Of a stretch of 64,000 nt of DNA, positions 1 to 8,548 are shown piece after piece. The stretch lies in NCBI GenBank assembly GCA_016124975.1, contig WGMP01000040.1, forward strand, positions 1 to 64,000, given 5' to 3'. Position numbers and translations under genes: made by a program. Origin of the DNA: Phycisphaera sp. (lineage in GTDB: Bacteria; Planctomycetota; Phycisphaerae; Phycisphaerales; SM1A02). Within the stretch, counting starts at the first letter, position 1. The number at the start of each line of letters is the position of its first letter. The notes below the pieces were generated by a model. That model saw nothing but the letters and a program-made list of their open reading frames with translations. It was not told where the DNA came from and did not search any database.

Positions 1-274
1 CCGCTCACTCGGGTGCTAGACAGCGCTGTGCCTGAGCGGGCGCGGCTGCGGCTGCTCACTCGGGTGCTAGACAGCGCTGTGCCTGAGCGGGCGCGGCTGC
101 GGCCGCTCACTCGGGTGCTAGACAGCGCTGTGCCTGCGCGGGCGCGGCTGCGGCCGCTCACTCGGGTGCTAGACAGCGCTGTGCCTGAGCGGGCGCGGCT
201 GCGGCCGCTCCCTCTGGTGCTAGACAGCGCTGTGCCTGAGCGGGCGCGGCTGCGGCCGCTCACTCGGGTGCTCG
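1..274. repeat. 51-bp tandem repeat (minisatellite), more than 5 copies, truncated by window start
   Basis: Unit 'ctcactcgggtgctagacagcgctgtgcctgagcgggcgcggctgcggccg' recurs every 51 bp with few substitutions; the in-frame ORF shows a 17-aa repeat VLDSAVPERARLRPLTR. Confidence 0.93.
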
Positions 275-339
275 CATGCGTGACGGGCGCTCGTGCTGGG
301 GCTCGAGCGTGATGCGAAGTCCCGTGCGCGGACGCGCGG

Positions 340-1857
340 CTACCGGCCCTCGTATTCCTTGCGCATGTCGGGCTTGTAGACCGCGACCTTGTTGCGCGTG
401 CGGCGCGCGGTCGCAAGCGCGAACATCGTGGCGCTTGTGAGCTGGTCGGGCGTCTCGATGCCCGACTCGGCCTGCAGCTCGGGCTCGCGCTCGAAGCACG
501 CGACGCCGACGCTCACGGTGGCGGGGAAGTTCCCGCCCGTTGCGTGCGGGAAGGGAACAGGCGACGAACCCATCGTGCGGCGCGCGAGCTCGGAGAGCCT
601 GCACAGCTCGTCGGTGTCGATGTTCGGCAGCATCACCGCGATCTCCGCGCCAACGAAGCGGAAGATCCTGGCGCGCCGAGGAAGCTCCTCGTTCAGGATG
701 TCGAGGAGATGCGTCAGCGCCGCATCGAGACCATGGGCGCCGAACGCCTCGTGGATCTCGCGCGCGGTGTCGATCCCGATCAGCATCACGCCGATCGAGA
801 CGCCGTCGCTCTCGTCGTCCGACACGAACCGGCGCGCAAGCTCGTCATGGAAGTCGGTCGCGCCGGGCAGCGCCTCGAGGCCGTGCAGCTCCGAGCCGAG
901 GAGCGCGGGATCGGCGGGAAGAAGCGCGGGGTCGTCGAGCTTCTGTTCGCGTCGAAGCCTATCGGCGCGCTCGAGGATCTCGTCGATGTCGGTCTCCGAC
1001 TCCGCTTCGAGTCCGAGCGCCTCTGCAAGCTCGGCGTTGCGCGCGGTGATGCGCGAGAGAAGCGCGTCGGCCTCCGATTCGGAGATCGAGAACCACTCCT
1101 TGGCGAGACCCTGGAAGGCCTCGACCTGCGGCGCACGGCGCCTTGAGCGAATCGAGTCGGCGGCGAGCATGGCGAGGTGGATCGTGCGCGCCAGAGGCTG
1201 CACTTCCTCGTCCGCCTCGGCAGGCGTGTGATGAAGTCGGATCGCGTCCGCGAGCTGCGGCGGGAAGCGCCAGCGCATCACCATCTCCGCGCCGATCTCG
1301 GCGTGGTCGGTGTCGAGCGCACGGCGCTCGATCGGGAGCAGGCGATCGTGGTCGCCGCGGGTGAGGTCGACGACCTGCAGGTAGCGGTCGCTGTAGGTCT
1401 TCCACAGCGCCACCATGCCGATGTCCTGGATGAGCCCCGAGAGGAACGCCTCGTCGGCGTCGCAACGCCTGTGCCGCTGGGCGATCTCGCGCGCGGCCGC
1501 GCCAGCGCAGATCGAGCGACGCCAGAAGCACTCGAAGTCGAAGCCGACCTCGTCATCGCCCGATCCATCGATCGACTTCGCGAGCGTGAATCCGAGCGTG
1601 AGCGCCTTGAGCGAGTGGAGACCGAGGAAGACGAGCGCCTGCTGGATCGAACCGCAGCGGCGCGAGAGCCCGAAGAAGCTTGAGTTGACGGTGCGCAGGA
1701 GCTTCGCCGCAAGCGCGGGATCGTTCTCGATCACGGCTGCGATCTGGCGGACAGAGACCTCCTCCTTGGAGGCGAGCTCGAGCACGCGCACCGCCACGCC
1801 TGGAAGCGTGGGACAGTCGGGGTTCGCGAGAATGCGTTCGATCGTGGCCTTCGACAT
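340..1857 (-). CDS. HDOD domain protein with C-terminal degenerate GGDEF-like domain
   Basis: N-term TIERILANPDCPTLPGVAVRVLELASKEEVSVRQIAAVIENDPALAAKLLRTVNSSFFG (HDOD); C-term GGDEF-like fold with RFVGAEIAVMLPN; start inferred at MSKATIE. Confidence 0.85.
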   Translation of the reverse strand: MSKATIERILANPDCPTLPGVAVRVLELASKEEVSVRQIAAVIENDPALAAKLLRTVNSSFFGLSRRCGSIQQALVFLGLHSLKALTLGFTLAKSIDGSGDDEVGFDFECFWRRSICAGAAAREIAQRHRRCDADEAFLSGLIQDIGMVALWKTYSDRYLQVVDLTRGDHDRLLPIERRALDTDHAEIGAEMVMRWRFPPQLADAIRLHHTPAEADEEVQPLARTIHLAMLAADSIRSRRRAPQVEAFQGLAKEWFSISESEADALLSRITARNAELAEALGLEAESETDIDEILERADRLRREQKLDDPALLPADPALLGSELHGLEALPGATDFHDELARRFVSDDESDGVSIGVMLIGIDTAREIHEAFGAHGLDAALTHLLDILNEELPRRARIFRFVGAEIAVMLPNIDTDELCRLSELARRTMGSSPVPFPHATGGNFPATVSVGVACFEREPELQAESGIETPDQLTSATMFALATARRTRNKVAVYKPDMRKEYEGR

Positions 1858-2047
1858 GACCTCACCCCGATGGCGCACGCGCGGATCCGAAGGGACCCGC
1901 CACGCGATGCGCGTTCTCCCTCGTCATCGACGCGATCCGCCCTGCAATTCAGCGGCATGGGTCAATGCGTGCATCGCGGGCAAAAACACAGAGAAATGCC
2001 GCTGGCGGGGGACATCGCGCGGAGGACAGCTCCCGAGGCCCCCCTTC

Positions 2048-2779
2048 TCACGCCGCGCCGTTGCGCCGCACGGCCGCCGCGAGGAGGTCGAGGGTCGAGA
2101 ACCCGTCCCCGAGGATCGTGCGCGAGTAGGCTCCGAGAAGCCGGATCGCTCGGTCGACGGCGTCTGGGTCGCATGCGTCCGCGGGCTCACCCGACGCGAC
2201 CAGCGCCAGCGCGGCGGCGGTGCCAGGGCGCATGCGCCATGCGCGCGCATGCGTGCGATGGTCGACGAGCCCGCCCGCCTCGGGATCGAACGCGAGCGAA
2301 CCCGATGGAATCCCCGAGTCGTCGAGCCGAGGCTCATGCCCGGTCTCCCGCAGAAGCGTCAGGAAGAAGGTGAGAAGCTCGGGCGCGGGCCGCTCTCCGC
2401 CCTCGAGCGCGTCGAGCGCCGCGAGGAGCGCGTCGAAGAGCCGCGCGTGAGGCTCGGCGGGCGGAAGGAAGCGATGCACGAGTTCCGCCATGGCGAGCCC
2501 CGTGAGGTTCGCCTCGAGGTCATCGTGCGGCCTGCGGAACATCTGGAGCAGCGTCCACTGCGTCAGCGTCTGCAGCTCGCGGTCGGGCTTGACGACGGCG
2601 ACCACCTCGCCGCGCGCGAGAAGGTCGATGCCGCCCGAGAAGCTGCCGCGCTCGCGCCGGGCGCCCTTCGCGAGCCCGCGCAGGATGCCGCTCGCGCGGC
2701 AGAACAGGCTCACGGTCTGCGAGGTCTCGGACCAGTCCCAGTGACGGATGCAGATGGCCTGGTCGACGAGGTTCGCCAC
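2048..2779 (-). CDS. recO: DNA repair protein RecO
   Basis: VANLVDQAICIRHWDWSETSQTVSLFCRASGILRGLAKGARRERGSFSGGIDLLARGEVV.. is RecO N-terminal OB-fold type; GTG start inferred. Confidence 0.85.
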   Translation of the reverse strand: MANLVDQAICIRHWDWSETSQTVSLFCRASGILRGLAKGARRERGSFSGGIDLLARGEVVAVVKPDRELQTLTQWTLLQMFRRPHDDLEANLTGLAMAELVHRFLPPAEPHARLFDALLAALDALEGGERPAPELLTFFLTLLRETGHEPRLDDSGIPSGSLAFDPEAGGLVDHRTHARAWRMRPGTAAALALVASGEPADACDPDAVDRAIRLLGAYSRTILGDGFSTLDLLAAAVRRNGAA

Positions 2780-2846
2780 GGCGCGATTGTGACACGCCGC
2801 AGCCGATGCGTGTGGCCGCATGCGGCCGTGAATTCACGGCACCGCG

Positions 2847-3785
2847 TCACGCGGCGAGCGGCATGCCCTCGGTCGAGACGCGGTTGCGTCCGCCGCGCTT
2901 GGCGCCGTAGAGCGCGAGGTCGGCGCGCGCGAGGAGATCCCCCGCCGTGCCGTCCTCCGCGATCATGGTCAGGTCCGCCACGCCGAAGCTCGCCGTGAGG
3001 ACGAGGTCGGGGTAGCGGCGCCAGCGATGCTCCTCGAACCCGCGCCGCATCTGGTCGGCGACCGCGATGGCGTCGCGCGCCGCCGTCTCGGGCAGGATGA
3101 TCGCGAACTCCTCGCCGCCGTAGCGGCAGGAAACGTCCGTCGAGCGCCTGCTCGAGATCACGGTCGCGAAGAACGCGAGCACCTCGTCGCCGAACGGGTG
3201 TCCGTAGCGGTCGTTCACCGACTTGAAGTGGTCGATGTCGCAGAGGATCAGCGAGAGCGGCGTGCCGTGGCGTCGCGCGGCCGTCACCTCGCATTGGAGC
3301 CTTTGGTCGAAGAACGCCCTGTTCCACAGCGCCGTGAGTCCATCGAGCTGTGCGCGCTGCGCAAGCATGCGCAGCAGCTGCTGCACCCGGATCGCCGAGC
3401 GAACGCGGGCCTTCAGCTCGGCCATCTCGAACGGCTTCGCGACGAAGTCGATCGCCCCGAGATCGAGGCAGCGCACGCGGTCCATCATCTCCGTGCTCGC
3501 GCTGATGAAGATCACCGCGATGTCGCGGGTGCGCGCGTCCTCCTTCAGACGCTGCAGGACCTCGAAACCGTCGATTCCCTGCAGGTCGATGTCGAGGAGG
3601 ATCACGTCGGGCTGGAGCTTGAGCGCGAGTTCGAGCCCAGCCTCGCCATCCGACACGCAGTGGATCTCGACCTGCTCGAGCTGCAGTCGAGAGCGGAGGA
3701 GCCTGTGCATCAGCTCCGAGTCGTCGATCAGCAGCACCCTCGGCGATCGCTGCCTGAATTCCTGCGGATTTCCCCCGATATTCAT
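2847..3785 (-). CDS. Response regulator receiver + GGDEF diguanylate cyclase (PleD-like)
   Basis: REC: VLLIDDSELMHRLLRSRL...DVILLDIDLQGIDGFEVLQRL...AKPFEMAEL; catalytic RYGGEEF with RxxD I-site (RSTD) five residues upstream. Confidence 0.92.
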   Translation of the reverse strand: MNIGGNPQEFRQRSPRVLLIDDSELMHRLLRSRLQLEQVEIHCVSDGEAGLELALKLQPDVILLDIDLQGIDGFEVLQRLKEDARTRDIAVIFISASTEMMDRVRCLDLGAIDFVAKPFEMAELKARVRSAIRVQQLLRMLAQRAQLDGLTALWNRAFFDQRLQCEVTAARRHGTPLSLILCDIDHFKSVNDRYGHPFGDEVLAFFATVISSRRSTDVSCRYGGEEFAIILPETAARDAIAVADQMRRGFEEHRWRRYPDLVLTASFGVADLTMIAEDGTAGDLLARADLALYGAKRGGRNRVSTEGMPLAA

Positions 3786-4195
3786 GACGAAGCTCCGTTC
3801 GCTTCGATCGCGCGCCGGCACAGCGCGATCAGGTCCTCGGCCTTCTCGGTGAGCGCGGAGAGGCGCCCCTCGCGCTCGAGTTCGTCGGCGAGTCCGCAGT
3901 CCATGCCTGCGCCTGCGCCGACTCCGTTCATGGCGCGCGCGGCCACCGCGGATCTGAGCTCCCGCTCGAGCTCCTGCGCGGCCTGGCCAATCGAGTCGAA
4001 TCCGTAGCCACCCGCGGAACCAGCGAGCTGGTGCGCGAGGACGCGCAGCGAGGCTGCATCGTGAAGGTCGATCGCGGCGCGGATTGCGCCGACGCGGCGG
4101 CCGAGGTCCTCGAGGAACCAGACCACGAGCGCCCGCATCTCCGGATCGTCGGAGAAGCGGCTCCGCAGGGGAGCCCGTGACGCGTCGTCCATCAT
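3782..4195 (-). CDS. Hpt domain phosphotransfer protein
   Basis: LRVLAHQLAGSAGGYGFDSIGQAAQELE Hpt signature; 4-nt overlap with downstream REC-GGDEF gene; start inferred. Confidence 0.75.
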   Translation of the reverse strand: MMDDASRAPLRSRFSDDPEMRALVVWFLEDLGRRVGAIRAAIDLHDAASLRVLAHQLAGSAGGYGFDSIGQAAQELERELRSAVAARAMNGVGAGAGMDCGLADELEREGRLSALTEKAEDLIALCRRAIEANGASS

Positions 4196-4420
4196 GGTCG
4201 TGCCATCGGACAGGGCGGTGCGGAACTTGCCCCAGATGCGCGGGGGCGACGGAAGCCGCGCCCGCACAGCCCCTACAGGCGCACCAGACAGGCCGAACCC
4301 GCTGTTTGACCGCACTTCCGCCAACCTCTACCTTGCATCGCGGAGGCGCGGCCCGACGAGCGGGCGCTCCTCCGAACCAGCATCCCACTCGGGCGAAAGC
4401 CCGGGCGAAGGAGTTCCAGC

Positions 4421-5464
4421 GTGCTACCGAGTCCCCCCGCCAGAGAGGGCCAGCTTGGCTTCCTCTACCTCCCGCCCTATCGCGTCCAAGGGATCAGCGT
4501 CGCGGGCGAGCAGACCGTCATCCAGATTCCCGAGCTCGACCTCGCGTTCGACATCGGCCTGTGCACGCGCGCGGTCCTGAGCACTCCGACGATCGCTCTG
4601 TCGCACGCGCACATGGACCATCTCGGCGGTCTGCCGTACTGGTTCAGCCAGCGCTATTTCCAGAAGATCGGCGGCGAGACGCACATGCCAGAGAAGGTCG
4701 ACGGCAAGCCCGAGGGCAAGCCGAAGCCGCCCGTCGGCCGGTGCATCTGCCACCCCGAGCTTGAGCCGCATCTGCGCGGCATGATGCGCGCGTGGGAGCC
4801 GCTCGAGCGACAGCGCACGCCGTTCGAGATCCGCGCGCTTGCGCCTGAGGAAGACCTCGAGATCAAGAACAACATCCGCCTTCGCGCCATCGCCACGCGC
4901 CACACCGTGCCGAGCCTCGGCTTCGTGGCGCTCGAGCGCCGCAGCAAGCTCAAGGAGGAGTTCCGCGATCTTCCGCAGGAGAAGCTGCGCGAGCTGCGCG
5001 GGCGGGGCGTCGAGATCACGCGCCAGACCGACATCCCGCTCATCGCCTACACGGGCGACACGGCGCCCGGCGAGTTCCTCGTGCGCGACGAGTTCGCGGA
5101 CGCGCGCATCGTGATCAGCGAGTGCACCTTCTTCGAGCCCGAGCACGCCGACCGCGCCAAGACGGGCATGCACCTCCACATCGACGACATCGTGCGCCTC
5201 CTTCGCGTGTGGAAGGCGGAGGCGATCGTGCTGGTGCACGCGTCGCGGCGCACCACGATCCACTATGCGCGCGAGCGCATCGAGGCGCTCGCAGGCGCAG
5301 ACGCGTCGCGCATCCACCTGCTGATGGACCATCGCTCGAACCGAGCGCGGTACGAGCAGCAGCTGGCGGCGGCGCAGGCCAAGGCCGCGGCGACCGCTCC
5401 TCGTGGCGAAGAGGGCGAGGCGGCGCAGCAGCCGGGAGACGCGGTCACTCCGACGAACGAGTGA
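4421..5464 (+). CDS. MBL-fold hydrolase, RNase Z-like
   Basis: ALSHAHMDHLGGLPYW metal-binding motif, AYTGDTAPGEF, VLVHASRRTT. Confidence 0.8.
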   Translation: MLPSPPAREGQLGFLYLPPYRVQGISVAGEQTVIQIPELDLAFDIGLCTRAVLSTPTIALSHAHMDHLGGLPYWFSQRYFQKIGGETHMPEKVDGKPEGKPKPPVGRCICHPELEPHLRGMMRAWEPLERQRTPFEIRALAPEEDLEIKNNIRLRAIATRHTVPSLGFVALERRSKLKEEFRDLPQEKLRELRGRGVEITRQTDIPLIAYTGDTAPGEFLVRDEFADARIVISECTFFEPEHADRAKTGMHLHIDDIVRLLRVWKAEAIVLVHASRRTTIHYARERIEALAGADASRIHLLMDHRSNRARYEQQLAAAQAKAAATAPRGEEGEAAQQPGDAVTPTNE

Positions 5465-5508
5465 CGCGTGCTTCCCGAGAGGCCGCCCGGCGCGAATCCT
5501 CGCGAGTA

Positions 5509-5537
5509 TTGACGCGTCGGGCCCGAAACCCTATCGT
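5509..5537 (+). promoter_or_regulatory. Putative sigma70-type promoter for dnaA
   Basis: TTGACG (5509-5514), 17-nt spacer, TATCGT (5532-5537); about 125 nt upstream of dnaA ATG. Confidence 0.4.
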
Positions 5538-5663
5538 CCGCCCCCCGTGGATGATCCGATTGCGGTGGGACGCGTCGGATCGAACAGACAAGACTGCCAA
5601 GCAGGAGATCATCCGCGTTCCCGTCGGATGCGCCGCCCTGTCGTCGGGATGGCTGGAGGTCAC

Positions 5664-7040
5664 ATGCAGAGGATCGAACCAGGCTTCCGCGAGTCGCTCG
5701 TCGACTACCTGAGGAAGAACCACTCCGACATCTGCAGGCACTGGTTCGACGACATCGAGCCCTCCGAGATCCGCGACGGCGTCCTTCGCCTTGTCGTGCG
5801 CGAGCCCGTGCAGCTGCGCTACCTCCAGCGCTGCTGCGGCACGCACTTCACGGAGGCCGCGCAGAACGTGACGGGGCGCCTCCTCGTCGTGCGGTTCGTC
5901 AGCCCCGACGACGAGGCGAAGTTCGAGGCGCAGGCCAACGGCAGGCCCGCCGCGCCGAGCGTGGTCGAGGACGAGTCCGCAGAGCGGCCCGCGTGGCTCG
6001 ACGAGCAGATGCTCCTGAGCCCCGACTACACCTTCGACTCGTTCGTGGTCGGGCCGGGAAACCGCCTTGCGCACGCCGCGGCCCTTGCCGTCGCCGCGCA
6101 GCCGGGCCGCGCCTACAACCCGTACTTCATCCACGGCGGCGTCGGCCTCGGCAAGACGCATCTCCTGCACGCGATCTGCCAGTCGCTCCTTCGCGCGAAG
6201 CCGAACATGCGGCTCTGCTACATCTCGTGCAACGCCTTCATGGATCTCTTCCACGAAGCCGTGCGCGCGGGCCGCATGACGGACTTCCGCAACCGCTTCC
6301 GCACGGCCGACGCGCTCGTCATCGACGACATCCACTTCCTGTCGAAGCACGACCAGACGCAGGAGGAGTTCTTCCACACCTTCAACGCGCTGTACCAGGT
6401 CGGAAAGCAGATCATCCTCAGCTCCGACGCGCCGCCGAACGAGATCCCCGACCTCGAGGAGCGCCTCACGAGCCGCTTCTCGGCGGGCATGGTCGCGCTG
6501 ATCCAGCGCCCGTGCTTCGAGACGCGGGTGTCCATCATCAAGACGAAGGCGAGGCTCCACGGCCTCGAGCTCCCCGACGATGTCCCGTCGTATGTCGCGG
6601 CCAAGATCGACACCAACATCCGCGAGCTCGAGGGCGCCCTGACGAGGATCCGCGGCTTCGCCATGGCCGCCGGCCAGCCGATCAGCCTCGACCTGGCCAT
6701 GCAGGCCCTCGAGGGCGAGGAAGGCACCCGCAGCGGGAACGCCCCCAGCCTCCAATCGATCATCGAGAGCGTGACCCGCTTCTATGACGTGAAGCTCACG
6801 GATCTCCTGTCGAAGCGCCGCCAGAAGTCGATCGCCATGCCGAGGCAGGTGTGCATGTTCCTCGCGCGGCGGCACACGCGGTTCTCGCTCGAGGAGATCG
6901 GCGGTTATTTCGGCGGTCGGGACCACACCACGGTCATGCACGCGGTGCGCACCATCGAGGACCGCACCAAGCTCGACCAGAAGTTCCACGCAGAGGTCGG
7001 ACGGATCGAGCAGGAGATCCTCCAGCGCGCGTCGAGATGA
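5664..7040 (+). CDS. dnaA: Chromosomal replication initiator protein DnaA
   Basis: YTFDSFVVGPGNRLAHAAALAVAAQPGRAYNPYFIHGGVGLGKTHLLHAIC; C-terminal DNA-binding QVCMFLARRHTRFSLEEIGGYFGGRDHTTVMHAVRTIE; ATG at 5664 fits better than the upstream ORF start. Confidence 0.97.
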   Translation: MQRIEPGFRESLVDYLRKNHSDICRHWFDDIEPSEIRDGVLRLVVREPVQLRYLQRCCGTHFTEAAQNVTGRLLVVRFVSPDDEAKFEAQANGRPAAPSVVEDESAERPAWLDEQMLLSPDYTFDSFVVGPGNRLAHAAALAVAAQPGRAYNPYFIHGGVGLGKTHLLHAICQSLLRAKPNMRLCYISCNAFMDLFHEAVRAGRMTDFRNRFRTADALVIDDIHFLSKHDQTQEEFFHTFNALYQVGKQIILSSDAPPNEIPDLEERLTSRFSAGMVALIQRPCFETRVSIIKTKARLHGLELPDDVPSYVAAKIDTNIRELEGALTRIRGFAMAAGQPISLDLAMQALEGEEGTRSGNAPSLQSIIESVTRFYDVKLTDLLSKRRQKSIAMPRQVCMFLARRHTRFSLEEIGGYFGGRDHTTVMHAVRTIEDRTKLDQKFHAEVGRIEQEILQRASR

Positions 7041-7480
7041 CTCTCTGCGCGTGTGGACATCCTGTTGGAGAGTGTCGAGAGCAGACGCTTTCCCCGCGTG
7101 TGGACAAGCCAAAGCGGACCTTTCGCAGCCCGCACCATCGCCAAGCCCGAGTCAATCGGCCGTCGGCGGCGGGAGACGACAGATGGATGGAAAGTTCTCC
7201 ACCCGCCTCATTGAGTTGTAAGTGCTTATCGGGAAAGTGCTTGAGACGACATATCGTCGTCTCTCCACAAATGGACAGGGTCTTTAACTAGGGAAGAAGA
7301 GATTTCTTCCTCTCGTAGAGTTCCTTTGCGCTTGATGCGCAAACGGTCAAGAACCATCGGGGAGCGTTCGCCAATTTGGCCGAGAACCGAGACGCCCGTG
7401 CGCGTGCAGACACTGTGGAGAACTGTGGATAGACGCCAACCCGCAATCCAAAGCCACCGTGCGGTTCATGTGGATAAGTC
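7041..7480. other. Probable chromosomal origin of replication (oriC) with DnaA-box-like 9-mers
   Basis: dnaA-adjacent, locally AT-richer; TGTGGATAA (perfect) 7469-7477; TGTGGATAG 7424-7432; TGTGGACAA 7099-7107; TGTGGACAT 7052-7060; TGTGGAGAA 7414-7422. Confidence 0.75.
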
Positions 7481-8356
7481 TTGGCAATGGGCGCAGAAGG
7501 TGGTCGTCCTCGCCGTCACCAGGCACGAGGACAGGGGCAGTCCGCAGGCGACGCACGGTTGGCCTGCCCTTCCATAGACGGCATGAAGCTGGACCGCAGA
7601 ACCGGGGTTGCCGAGGGCGTCGAAGTAGTCCTGGAGGGTCGAACCACCCGCCGCCGCCGCCTTCGACAGAATGGTGCGGAGAGCCCCCGCGAGGCGGGTG
7701 ACTTCGGTCGCCTGAAGCCGGTTGGCGGGCCTCAAGGGGTTGATTCGACTCTTGAAGAGGGCCTCGTCGGCGTAGATGTTGCCAACGCCGGCGATCACAG
7801 ACTGGTCGAGGAGGGCGGCCTTGATCGGGCGTCCGGTGCGCAGGAGGTTCGCGGCGAGGGCCCTCGATCGAATGCCAAGCGCGTCAGGCCCGAGCTGCGA
7901 CCAGGCGGTGCGCAGATCGTGCAGCGTCGCGTAGGGCGTCAGACCACCGAAGCGGCGCGGATCACGGAAGGCCAGAGTCCAAGGGCCTTCGATCGGGCGG
8001 GGCGCAGCGGACGGGGGTGCGTCGCAAGGTGGAGAACTCGCCTCGAGCGCCCAGAGCACATGCCTGTGCCGCGCTTGCATGCCCGAGGGAGCGCGTCCTT
8101 GGTCGATCGACATCGAGCCCGTCATCCCGAGCTGCACCACCAGCACCCTGCCGTCCTCTGCCTCGATCGCCATCTGCTTGCCGTGGCGATGGAGCGCCCG
8201 AACGACCGAGTCGGCGAGTAGCGCTCGTTCGAGCGGCGCATCGCCACGGGACTTCACGACGCTGCGGCGTCGAACACGGACGGTGCGCAGACGCGCGCCG
8301 ACGAGCCATGGCTCGAGAGATCGACGAAGGTGTTCGACTTCCGGGAGTTCGGGCAT
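7466..8356 (-). CDS. mutM: Formamidopyrimidine-DNA glycosylase
   Basis: MPELPEVEHLRRSLEP N-terminus; C-terminal zinc finger CVACGLPLSSCLVTARTTTFCAHCQ. Confidence 0.96.
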   Translation of the reverse strand: MPELPEVEHLRRSLEPWLVGARLRTVRVRRRSVVKSRGDAPLERALLADSVVRALHRHGKQMAIEAEDGRVLVVQLGMTGSMSIDQGRAPSGMQARHRHVLWALEASSPPCDAPPSAAPRPIEGPWTLAFRDPRRFGGLTPYATLHDLRTAWSQLGPDALGIRSRALAANLLRTGRPIKAALLDQSVIAGVGNIYADEALFKSRINPLRPANRLQATEVTRLAGALRTILSKAAAAGGSTLQDYFDALGNPGSAVQLHAVYGRAGQPCVACGLPLSSCLVTARTTTFCAHCQDLST

Positions 8357-8548
8357 TCGTTGTCCGATGATGGGGAAGCGGGAACCGTATACTCGACCTC
8401 GGCCTCGTGGCTGTGGTCGTGGCTTCGGGCACGGCCCCGATCAGGGCCTTCACCTGGATCGTGGCCTGGATCCGCACACACCCGCCCAACCGGCGGCTGT
8501 CCGTTCGCCCGCGCGGTGGACGGGGTCAGTCAAGCAGCGAGGAACCAC

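Noticed and set aside
1-274. CRISPR array
   Set aside because: Units are contiguous and near-identical with no unique spacers; it is a tandem repeat.
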